Below, one piece after another: positions 21,682-31,800 of a stretch of DNA of 64,000 bases. The stretch is from Furcasterigmium furcatum. Its lineage: Eukaryota > Ascomycota > Sordariomycetes > Glomerellales > Plectosphaerellaceae. Numbering within the stretch: position 1 is the stretch's first letter; every line of letters begins with the position of its first letter. The notes beneath the pieces are model-generated. The model was not told the DNA's origin. It saw only the letters and a program-made list of their open reading frames with translations, and did no database searches. The translations under genes and the position numbers were made by a program. The stretch is from contig BCIA01000001.1 of NCBI GenBank assembly GCA_001599815.1, positions 496,001-560,000 of the forward strand, given 5' to 3'.

Positions 21682-24635
21682 ATGGACGACGACGAGCCCT
21701 CTCTGGCAAAACGCTCCGTGAGCCATGGCTCTTTGCACAGCAACTACACGGCCCATGGAAGTCAGTCGCGTCAAATCTATCCAACCCGCCGCCCACTAAG
21801 GAGCGTCAATGAGAACGTCAAGTTCTTGCGTTCGCCGGGTCCCCTCGAGAGCATGCTCAAGACTACCACGGAGACTGGCGACATTGGAATCTATTCCATC
21901 AAGTCCACCCCGGAACCCGTCTCGTCGGCCTACCACCATAGTCTCAGGCCAAGGCCTAGCCTCGATGGCAGTCTGTCCACTCGATCTGGTCTCCGAGGTC
22001 ACCAAGAACACAGACGCCACGACGACCGCAGGCGTCTACCATCGCACAGGGACACCACGTCCGAGATCATCTCCATGTACGCTTCCGACAGCCGTTCCTC
22101 CTCCCGCTATGGCTCCCTCTCCCCGCCTTTTGACGAAAATGGCTGCCGCTCATACTCCATGACCACGTCCAGCTCCCGTCGGCTACCTAGCCACAAGTCC
22201 TCGGCAACCTTCCAGAGCCGGTGCAGTACCAATGCCCTTCAGAGACCCCGCTCTCCGTTTCCCTATCCCACCAGGTTGAAGAGGCCCGGTGTCCGCCCTT
22301 CCTCTCCTGCATTGACGGAGAATGGCAGTGTTGATTACAGTAGGATGGTTGGAATTGACCGCGTCTCTTACGTGAGTATGCCTGAAACAACGACCGCGCA
22401 GCCTGCTGACATGGTCGACAGAGGACTGTTCACGGGTCTTACAAACCAATCTATCCCCACGGCCACCGTCGGCCTCCGCCTATTTCCATGAGGCCTGACA
22501 TCCACCGGCCGAATGCCTTCCTCTCTCAAAGCTCAACGGCACCCTATGTCCCGAGCAACCTGGGTCACAGGGGCAGCAGAGGACGTAGTGCCTCACAGTG
22601 GTCGAGCAGGAACCAAGTGCAATATTCCTCGGATGAGAGTGCCCGATCATCGAGTTTGACTTCCATCGTTGAAATGTACCGCCGTCCGGTGTCCGCTCAA
22701 GGACTTCGACCTCAGGTGTCTTTCTATTACGACTATTCGGAAGGGTTCGACCATTGTAGCCCTCCTGTGATACCTATCAGAAGTCCCGCGCCGCCTTTTG
22801 CACCGATTCCTCGTCGTGTTTCGAGTCTGACCAAGCCTCTAGTACTCAGAGACGAGTCGCAGGCTCGGCTTGATGCAGTCGTTGACATTTCTGTCAAGGA
22901 CTCCAGCGAGGCTTCTACTCGAGACGGAAACCTCCCAGAAAATGGCTCGCCAGCCGAATCCGACCAGCACGGTGCTGAGCCGGATCAGGCAACTAGCTGT
23001 GTGTTACCAGCAACTGAGATACAGGGTGCTTGCGATATGTTCCCCCCCAGCACCGAGGAAACTGATGAGCAGCAGAAGAAGATCCGGGGGGCCCCGAAGA
23101 TTTCTGAAGCCCCAATCCGGGTTGATCCGCCGCGAATTGGGACCGATTCGTCGCCTCGCCCTGAAGCGGATCCTGAAGCGAATGACGCCCAGGACAACTA
23201 CATATCAAGAAGCCCAACTCGGGGAGACATGGAGCAGGCTGATGCAGAGAGCATCAAGTCGAAGACATCGGTTGTCACTTCCAGGCTACCCTCTCAAGAC
23301 AAACATGAAAACCTAAGCACGTCCAAGCGATTCTCCTCCCATGGCACTCTTGCCGCATTACTCCGCAACAGCCTTCATACTTCGCTGGATCCGGGCTTGG
23401 CCGACCTCGCGGGCTTTGTTTCGTCGATAGAGAAGATGGCCAGATCGCCTTTCTCCAAAAAAGAGGACGATGCTCAGATCTCGGAGACACCCAGCCGTGG
23501 GGAATCCCACGACGAAGGTGCATCGAATGCCTGTAAACGAAGGAGTGGAAGACCATCATTCCGGCGACATCGCAGGAACAGGGCAGCCATGCTGCTGAGC
23601 ACCACAAAGCTTCCAACACCTCGCGCCGAAGGTATGGAACTTGCTCAAGAGCCGGTGACGCCAGTGCGCCAGGCACCAGAGGGAGACACCGCCACATACC
23701 CGAAATCGCCCTCAGATCAATCTCAGATCGCACCGGCCCCATCTTCAGCTGGCGATAGTACCCGTGCCAGCGAAAGATTTATACACAGCTTCTCACCCTT
23801 CCATCTGTCGGACCTGTCCACGCCTCGAACCGCTTCAAGGATGCCCAGTACCCCTGAAACACCCCTGACGGCATCCGTGAATACATCACGCACCCAACCA
23901 GCAGTCAAGTCGCCCCTCGCATCTACGAAACCTTCATTGGATGAGTCTGAAGCGACACCTTTGAACTCTGACCGCACACTCCCGGCTACTGACAGACTCG
24001 CGAAGACTTTGACCGGTTCTTTCCCTCGTTTGAGACAGGCAGCTACGGTTAGCGGCGAATCGGACAGCCAGGATGGCACTGTTCGCCGATATTTTAGGTC
24101 AACATCCTCTGAGAAAATACCTCGAAGGGGTGGCATTGGCACAGATCTTTTTCAGCCCCCTGTGCCAAAGGATCAGTCTTACCAGAGGCGAGGCAGGCGC
24201 TATGTCCTCACAACTCCACGAAAGGCAGCTGCGGCGGCTCGCCCATCCACACAGGCTCCCCGAAGCCATATCCCGTTGGCTCATCCAGTTAATCAAGATG
24301 ATCATCGGCCGAGCATTTCAACAGAGAGTGGCGGGAATGGACTGGACAGTCTCATGTCCGAAGCCCCAATGCACACTAGAGGGCTCAAGAAGAAGATATC
24401 GAACTTGCGACTTCGCATCGCCCAGTCGAAACGTCACTTGTGCGAGAGGGCATTGCGAGATGAAGCTTGTCTTGAAGAGGCGGGTGGAGATGTGAAACAT
24501 GCGAAAGGAAACCACGACGTGGACTGCAAGCAGCCCAGAGATGCCGACGCCACAGCCTCTACAGCCATGGGCAACCGGTTGAAGAGATGGGTCGATCATG
24601 CAAGAAGGGCTGTGAAGGCTTATACTCAGAGGTGA
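21682..24635 (+). CDS. large disordered protein of unknown function
   Basis: Exons 21682-22371 and 22422-24635 give 967 residues. The chain is rich in Ser, Arg, Pro and Thr with few long hydrophobic stretches, so most is probably disordered. Many SP/TP and RxxS motifs suggest phosphorylation. The only segment with helical, conserved character is the C terminus (GLKKKISNLRLRIAQSKRHL and following, then NRLKRWVDHARRAVKAYTQR). The 50-nt intron (22372-22421) is consensus, and the ATG at 21682 has good context (ACCATGG). No signal peptide, membrane segment or known domain was recognised. It is likely specific to filamentous ascomycetes. Confidence 0.8.
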
Positions 24636-25346
24636 CCCAATTCGAACCAAGTTGATCTCGCTTTGGGGTATATGGTCCCCGAAGCACAACCAGAAGAGCC
24701 TGGCATCTTATCAGTTGGTTCTCGAAGAGTGTTGTTTCTTGAACACACGATCACCGCTGGCTATCGTGTCTGCCGTCGTATCTTCTTGGTTGCTTGACTT
24801 CATTGGCTTCATTGGGGCTTTGGCGGTATCCTTAGTAGGGGATGTAATAAAGGGGGCTGCAGGATTGGACTGTTGGTGAGTCTTGTCGTCAAGAGGACGG
24901 ACAAACAGATTATGCATAGGCAATACATCATCATGCTGGGTTGAAATTCTCTCACTGGTAGGCCCTGCGCCGCTGACATCGGTGTGCGTTCTCGAACACA
25001 ATATGTAGTTTCAGTGGTTTGTGGCTGCATCCCATTGCATCCAGTGTTGAAGCCTCGTGGCGGCGCCAGCATAGGGTTTGATGAGGACAAAATGTTAAGA
25101 GATATCCACGGCAGCACGGAGAGGAAAAGTGAAGGCCCATGCTTCGTTGCCCTCTTGTCAACGTTTCCCTCATCACTTTCGTTCGCAACTACAGCACCAT
25201 CTTGCTTTCCTGAAGCTCAGTCACTCGTTTCCTGCCCTTCAAGAGGGCCAAACCCACTTGCTCGTTATCCACAGCCAGGTCTATCGCTATCCCAGGTTTA
25301 CATCTCAACATATACCCCAGAGATCGATATCTGGGCCTCTCCGGCG
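24636..25346. other. intergenic between two unknown genes
   Basis: About 710 bases. The frame of the next gene is open upstream to 24984, so an earlier start is possible, but that stretch looks like leader rather than coding sequence. Confidence 0.4.
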
Positions 25347-26189
25347 ATGCACGACATGCGGTCTGACCCTCCGTTCCAACTCTCAATAGCCACCAGAGGC
25401 CCAAACGGGACCATGGGCCGGTTACCATGGCTTGATGGCGATGCCTGCTCGGAGGCCAATAAGCGGCCCACGGGGAAGACGAAATTACCCCCCGCGCCAC
25501 CTCCGACACGGTCTTGCTCCCTCCAGCAGAGGAGAACCAGGCCCTCTTCTGGATATCAGTCGACGAACTCGACGGCATTCTCCCTCCCGACGCTGGAGAT
25601 GGACATGGAAAATTTTGGGCCGGAGCTGCTCGCGGACGACCGGGAGTGGGGGCTGAACGATAGCGCGTGGCTGGATAGCCAGGTCGAAACGGAATCTGAG
25701 GAGAATCTGGTTTTGGCGTCGGGGGAGAGTACAGATATGAAGCAGGAAGAGAGCCCGCCAAGCGCAGGGCAGTCGGAGGTGAGCGTGACAAGCAGGCAGA
25801 GCCGTTTCAGGGAGGAGTTTGATCTGCCGAGCCTCAAGGTGCCCTTTGGAGAGTCCATCGATGACTTCTTTGCGAGGGTCAGGGATCGGCCGTGGGAGGC
25901 GGGCGAGACGCTCGGGTCTGAGGAGTGGCAGAGGAGGTCGATGTGGTTCCAGCGGCCGAGAAGCGAGGGAGAGAATGGAGTGGCTGGCAAAGGGTCGGCG
26001 GATGTTCAGGAGCCGAAGAAGTCGACTACAAAGACCGAGGGAAGGAAGAAGCGGATCCTGGCATGGATTCAGGGGCTGATGCTCGAGACGAAGGCGGGAC
26101 AACCTGACCAAGGCGGAGGCTCAAGGCGCGAGTCGTGCCAAAATGGCTCAGGGGAGGAAGCTGTCTGGTGGCAGCAGGCAATGAGGTGA
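25347..26189 (+). CDS. hypothetical protein, unknown function
   Basis: A single open frame of 280 residues from the ATG at 25347 to a stop at 26189; later ATGs at 25413 and 25599 are alternatives. The C-terminal half has a protein-like composition, with an acidic patch (GPELLADDREWGLNDSAWLD), then FREEFDLPSLKVPFGESIDD, DFFARVRDRPWE and SEEWQRRSMWFQRPR, ending in a basic helix (GRKKRILAWIQGLMLE). No signal peptide, membrane segment or named domain was recognised. It lies tandem with the preceding unknown gene and convergent with MON1, 150 bases away. Existence is supported by length and composition only. Confidence 0.55.
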   Translation: MHDMRSDPPFQLSIATRGPNGTMGRLPWLDGDACSEANKRPTGKTKLPPAPPPTRSCSLQQRRTRPSSGYQSTNSTAFSLPTLEMDMENFGPELLADDREWGLNDSAWLDSQVETESEENLVLASGESTDMKQEESPPSAGQSEVSVTSRQSRFREEFDLPSLKVPFGESIDDFFARVRDRPWEAGETLGSEEWQRRSMWFQRPRSEGENGVAGKGSADVQEPKKSTTKTEGRKKRILAWIQGLMLETKAGQPDQGGGSRRESCQNGSGEEAVWWQQAMR

Positions 26190-26339
26190 ATCACCCACGC
26201 ATCTGGTGGTGCACAGCACAGCTTGGACTAGGAGCGATCTTGGAAACCGAACGACAAGGATATATCCAACACGTCGCTATGCTGCTATGGCAGGCTAATG
26301 TTTAATGGGAGGAGGGGAAGTCCGGGGGCCATACACCCC

Positions 26340-28187
26340 TCAGAATACACCTCCTCCGATAATAAATACGCGCTCTTCTTCGCGTTTTGCCCACTGGATG
26401 ATCTTGTTGGCTCCTTGCGTGACGTGTCCACGGCTGACGTTCGGCCCGGCAACGCAGTAGAACTCGAATATAGGGGTGACCCATGCGAGGCTGGTGGCAT
26501 CCTCGCTGACAGAGTGGAGGACCTTCATATGGGAGTGTTTGGCGTGGACAGCGGAGTGTAGTTGATGGTAGAGGGTCATCAGCCTCCGTCGAGCCATTGG
26601 AGATGTAAAGACGGGGTCAAGGGCGCTCATACTGAACTGGACGTTCGCACGCGACTTGTAGAGGAAATGGCTGATCTGACCCCCTGGCGCGATATCTGTG
26701 ATTCTGGGCCGGCCGGCCTGCGCGGCAGCCCTGATGAGAGCGAGTTGACCATTCTTGGCTAGAGATGCGGCTACCGCGTCGCGCATCTGTTTGAGCTCGA
26801 AGAACGACTCCTTGTCGGGGCTGATGAGGATGATGGCAACCTCGTCCTCCGAGGCCTTACTGCTGCTGGCAGATGAGGGCGAACCAGAGGCTTGTTGGCC
26901 GTCGACGCCGTCGAAGAAGCTGACATACATGTAGAGGTAACCGCGGTTATTGAAGGCTGGCAGGCACAGGGGGATCCAGTTCTCGCCGCCACCAGCCTTG
27001 ACGCCGCCAGACTGGAATAACATGTTGAAGATGAGCAGCAAGTCGCTGGGATGGAGTGAGTGTCGCCGTGGCCGGATAACGCTGACGAGCTTCCCGCCTG
27101 CCACAATGAGCCCGTAGAGGAGCTTTTCCGTTCGCTGTTTAAGGAACGCATTGTTGATGGCGTGCCGTTGAGACTTGCGCAACTTCAGGCATTCGAGAGC
27201 GCCTAGCAATGCTGATGGTGACCCCTTTGTGAAGTTGTCTGCCAAGGAGGAGAGGAGGGTCTCTGTCCCCTGGAGGGGCTTTCGCAGGTCGGTCGAAGGC
27301 CGGTTGGCGAATATATTCAGCAAAGTCGGTAATGTCAGGGTAGATAGAATTTGCATGTAGAGGGCGTCTAGTTGTGCTCTTAACTGGGTGTCGCTTTCTC
27401 CGAGCTTGCTGATGGCCACAAAGTAAAGAGGTCCTTCTGTGGCAATGACGAATCTCGTGTTGCCCGCTGTGAAGCCCGACAGGGGATTCTTAGCTCCCTG
27501 ATAGAAAGAGATGATGGTTTGGATGACGCCAATATAGGAATTGATGAGCGCCAGGTCGCCATGCCGGCTCCAGATAGGCTTGCCCGCAGACGAGAGGATC
27601 ATGTAGTGTTTCAATTTTGCCTTCCAGAGTACAAGGCGATCCTCGTCCGCGTAATTTCTGTCGTCCTCGTCGGGGAAGGGGTCGAACTCCCGCTCAAAGC
27701 CATCAAGAGCCCGGGGGGTCGTCTCCATGTTCAGTGTCTCGAAGGGTAACACGGCTGCGGACTGTGACCGCAGCAAGTTCCATGCCGGGCTCTTCCTATT
27801 GAACTCCCCGACAAGTAGACTGGCAATGTCGCCGGCGGGCCGCATCGTCGGCGTAAAGCTCGCAACGCTCATCGAGTCGTCGGTTCCGCCGAACCCGCGT
27901 CGAGGTGTGGCAACGCCACTCGTGGGAGAAGGAGGAGTGGCATCAGATCGGCCGGCCGCGGCTGGTGTTGAGAATGTGCCCCTGGAGCCATCGGGGAACG
28001 ACAGTGTCTGGATATCGACCGGAGTGATCGCTGTTGTCGCAAGCGCCGAGCGCTTTGCCTCGACGGAGGGGTTGGTAACGGCTCCGGGCCGCGGAGGCAG
28101 AGGAGGTGCCTCTTCGTGGTCGAGACCACGCCGTGCGTCTGAATCTTCCCCCATTGTGATTTGAGGAGTTACAGTGCTTGCGACCAT
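26340..28187 (-). CDS. MON1: vacuolar fusion protein MON1 (Rab7 GEF subunit)
   Basis: An uninterrupted frame of 615 residues. Mon1 with Ccz1 is the guanine nucleotide exchange factor that switches endosomes from Rab5 to Rab7 (Ypt7). After about 170 disordered residues come the family motifs KLKHYMILSSAGKPIWSRHG, the first longin segment (FVIATEGPLYFVAISKLGE), LRAQLDALYMQILSTLTLPT, the second longin region (LLYGLIVAGGKLVSVIRPRR) and the conserved C terminus (FEFYCVAG, ANKIIQWAKREEERVFIIGG). No intron is needed. The ATG at 28154 (MGEDSDARRG) has better context than the one at 28187 and may be the real start. Confidence 0.95.
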   Translation of the reverse strand: MVASTVTPQITMGEDSDARRGLDHEEAPPLPPRPGAVTNPSVEAKRSALATTAITPVDIQTLSFPDGSRGTFSTPAAAGRSDATPPSPTSGVATPRRGFGGTDDSMSVASFTPTMRPAGDIASLLVGEFNRKSPAWNLLRSQSAAVLPFETLNMETTPRALDGFEREFDPFPDEDDRNYADEDRLVLWKAKLKHYMILSSAGKPIWSRHGDLALINSYIGVIQTIISFYQGAKNPLSGFTAGNTRFVIATEGPLYFVAISKLGESDTQLRAQLDALYMQILSTLTLPTLLNIFANRPSTDLRKPLQGTETLLSSLADNFTKGSPSALLGALECLKLRKSQRHAINNAFLKQRTEKLLYGLIVAGGKLVSVIRPRRHSLHPSDLLLIFNMLFQSGGVKAGGGENWIPLCLPAFNNRGYLYMYVSFFDGVDGQQASGSPSSASSSKASEDEVAIILISPDKESFFELKQMRDAVAASLAKNGQLALIRAAAQAGRPRITDIAPGGQISHFLYKSRANVQFSMSALDPVFTSPMARRRLMTLYHQLHSAVHAKHSHMKVLHSVSEDATSLAWVTPIFEFYCVAGPNVSRGHVTQGANKIIQWAKREEERVFIIGGGVF

Positions 28188-28892
28188 GAACTCAGTGACA
28201 TGACAGCCTAGAACAGCTCAGGACGGGGTCTTGTGGCCTTGGGTGGTGGCTCGGGTAGACGAGAAGATACTGTGATCCTCTACCCGTGTATGCGCGACTC
28301 GAGCTTCCATACTGCCACCCTCGCTGCGATTGTCGACTGTGTCGATGTGAAGCCGAGACGATGTTGGGCTGGTGGCGGTGGAAGGAGAATGAATGGTGGG
28401 GGAAGTGGGCAAAGTTTGGGCAACGGCCTATGATGATGCCATGTAGTTGGAAACGAGACGCGGGCCGCTAGATGCCAAGACCGACCTGGTGGAGGCCCGT
28501 GTTTCGAGGGGCACTGAAGCCGCTAAAAGAACACCTAGACAGCTCCGTCGCAGAACCAATCAGAAGCTCCGGTTTCCCTCCCGGCCAGGGGCTAATCCCC
28601 GTGACGTATCGCTAATAATTGTACCATGCACCGGTGCGACGGGACTTACAGGCAGACGCCGAATGCATCCCTCGTGGCAATTGACTACGTCTCCAACAAG
28701 CCAACGTAGCCTCGACGGCTTCCTTCAGCGACTACTCGGCGCGCCTCCCCCGGCCCCGGCTCTGGTCTCCTCGTCATCCCTACCTACCTAACACCTAGGC
28801 AGCGATGATACTGCAAAGGGCAAGCTCGAGACGAACGAACTCCCCCATGCGATCCTTCGAACTCCCCCTCCACCGCAGTTCGCAAACCAACC
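28188..28892. promoter_or_regulatory. divergent promoter between MON1 and DOP1
   Basis: About 700 bases between two trafficking genes read outward. A TACCTACCTA element lies at 28781-28790, next to CCTAGG at 28794. No gene seen. Confidence 0.4.
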
Positions 28893-31800
28893 ATGGCTCA
28901 ACTTGAGTTGGCCTCCGGCCGCCGCTCTGCCTCGCCCGAGAGCTCAGGGAGGGACTCTCCCATACCTCGACAATGGAGGAATCAACTCGGCGCACGTAGG
29001 TCGTGTCCTTGCGGCAGAGACTATCCCCAGGTCCAGCTGACATCTGATCAGAGGATGCGCCAACCCATGACAGGGCATACCGCAAGTACGCTACGGGCGT
29101 CGAGCGCGCCCTGTCCTTGTTCGAGACGGCACTGCAAGAATGGGCAGACTACATCTCATTTCTCAACCGCCTCCTCAGGGTAGGCCCTCAGCTTCTCGCG
29201 GCGTGTTGGCCTTGATCACCCGCCCGCTAACTCGACATTCTCAGGCCCTCCAAGCTCGACAACCATCCATCTCGGCCGTGCCCTCGAAAGCCCTCGTCGC
29301 GAAACGATTGGCACAATGCCTCAACCCATCTCTACCGTCGGGTGTACATCAAAAGGCCCTCGAGGTCTACAACTTCGTCTTCGACATGATCGGGCATGCT
29401 GGACTGTCCAGGGACCTCCCCTTGTATCTTCCTGGCCTTGCTACGACACTGTCTTTTGCCTCTCTTTCCGTCCGGACACCGTATCTCGACCTCCTTGAAC
29501 GACACTTTCTGAACCTCGACCCGCGCTCCCTGCGACCTGCCATGAAGTCCATCGTCCTTGCTCTCCTGCCCGGCCTCGAGGAGGAAACGAGCGAGGACTT
29601 TGACAGGACCATGAAGCTCATGGAGAGCTTCAAGGTTGCAATACGCCCGCCAGACAGTGAGGAGCTTGCATCTACGCATTCTGCCGGTGACGACTTCTTC
29701 TGGCAGTGCTTCTTTCTGGCGTCGATCACGAGCCACAGCAGGAGAGGCGGAGCGCTGGCGTACCTTGTCAGAAACCTGCCCAAGCTGGGCGAACCTTTGT
29801 CACCTGCTCCCGGCAAGGAGAGTGAGGGGAAGAACGGCATGTCAAGCTCGGATGCCTCGAACAAGCTTGGTCAGATTGTCACGGCTCCGGAGCCTGGCTT
29901 GTTACTCCGCTGCTTTGCCGCCGGCATGGCTGACGACCAACTCCTCATTCAGAGGGGATTCCTCGACCTACTGGTCACTCACCTCCCTCTGCACTCTAAG
30001 GTCTTGCAGACTCGGGTCAAGCAGGCTGATCTTCAGCTTCTCCTGAAAGCCGCGGCTGGCGTGGTCATCAGAAGGGATATGAGTCTGAACAGGCGCCTGT
30101 GGGCGTGGTTTCTCGGCCCCGAACCCTCGCAGAATGACCACGAGGGCTCGCTGGAATCACCAACATCCCCTGAGCAGCAGCACACCTTTCTGGCCTCGAA
30201 GACCAGCTACTTCGAAGACTTTGGCCTGCAGGCTCTGACGCAAGCCCTCTTGGCAATGATCAAGGTGGGCGCAGAATCAAGCCCTGCAGAGAGGGCCAGG
30301 CCCTACAGAATCTGTTTGTCTCTGATGGATCGCTGGGAGATTGGCGGCATCGTCGTCCCCGAAGTCTTCCTGCCCATCGTCGATAGCGTTCGACAGTACA
30401 AAGCGCAGTCCTCGAACAAGAACGACTTCAACGAGGTTTTCCGAAGTGCCAGCGTCTTCTTCGACGGAGTCGAGAGTGGCCTCATCTACGGTGAGATGAT
30501 CAGCTTGCTCGCCCAGGCTCTCGGCCCAGGAAGCCAAAGCATCGAACAACGCGTGGACAAGCTGGATCTTGTCGACTTTATCCTGGCCAATTTCAATGTT
30601 AGGGAAGAAGAGATGACTACCATCCACGCACCACTGACGGCGCTGAGCATCTTCTGCATGTTGGAAGACGGCAAGGAGCGGCCGGCCACGCCGGATCGGT
30701 CACAGCTGCGTTTTCACGAGCTCGTCGACAGGGGCCTCTCGATCGTCTTGTCTCTTCTGGAGCTCGTTCCCGAGAGGGCTTTCCCATCGGCTACCTCCAA
30801 ACCCAAGAGAACAATGGAGCAGGCAATCTTGATGTCGCTACCCGTCATCGAGCTCCTCAAGCGTGTCAAGGCATTCTACGTCAACGAGCAGGGCAATCTC
30901 GATGCCGCCCCCGCGCCCTTTTCTCCCGTCGAAGTAGGCGAGCTTCTGGTTCAGAAAGCCGGCAAGCTCGTGTGCGAAGGCCTGGATAGCTCAGATACGG
31001 ACCTGGGGACAAAAGGCAGGATTCTTTCTACCCTCTTGTCGAAAGCGCCGAATACCTATGCTGTTGATACACCACAGCTCTTGTCCAGTTTGCATCAGAG
31101 GCTCGGGCAGAAGGCGACACTATCCTTCTCCGAGTTTACTTCGGTGCTCTACTTGTCAACGAATCTTTACTTCGCCAGACGGGCCACTCTGGAAGACCTC
31201 TCCGCGTTGGTCTTTCCTATCGTGCGCCATGCCTGGTCGTATCTCTCGGTCTCTGAGCCCAAGTATCACGTTGAGACCGTACGACTTTTGTGGCAATTCC
31301 AATCGGCACTCTCTCCTACGAACAGGGACATCGAAGCCGCCCTGGCGAGCCTCATTGTCGAGAATGATATTTCTGGTGCTTTTGCCGCTCGACCGGCTGA
31401 TGCTGGTCGTCGATTCACCGTCCTATGGTCACACACACTGCAGGACGCGCAGGCAGATCGACGAGGCTCTCGGACGCCAATGGGAGAGAAGACGCCCTTA
31501 CTGCGGCTTTCAGGTTCGGATCACTACGACGTGATGTTGACACGGCCCCTTTTCTTGATGCTCGATGCACTGCTTGATGAGCGAACTCAGTTGTTCATGA
31601 CGGTCAAATCGTGGCTCAACAGTCTTGTCGGCGCCGACAAGTGAGTGTTTCCCGTGGAAAGCGATGTACGGGAGTTTACTGACAAATCAGGCTGTTTCTG
31701 ATATTCGCTCGCAAGTTCTATTCTTTGCCATATCTGGGCGCTCAGCAACAGGGTGGCGACAACAAAGCGCCAAGCGATATCGTCAGCTTCTCCGACACTG

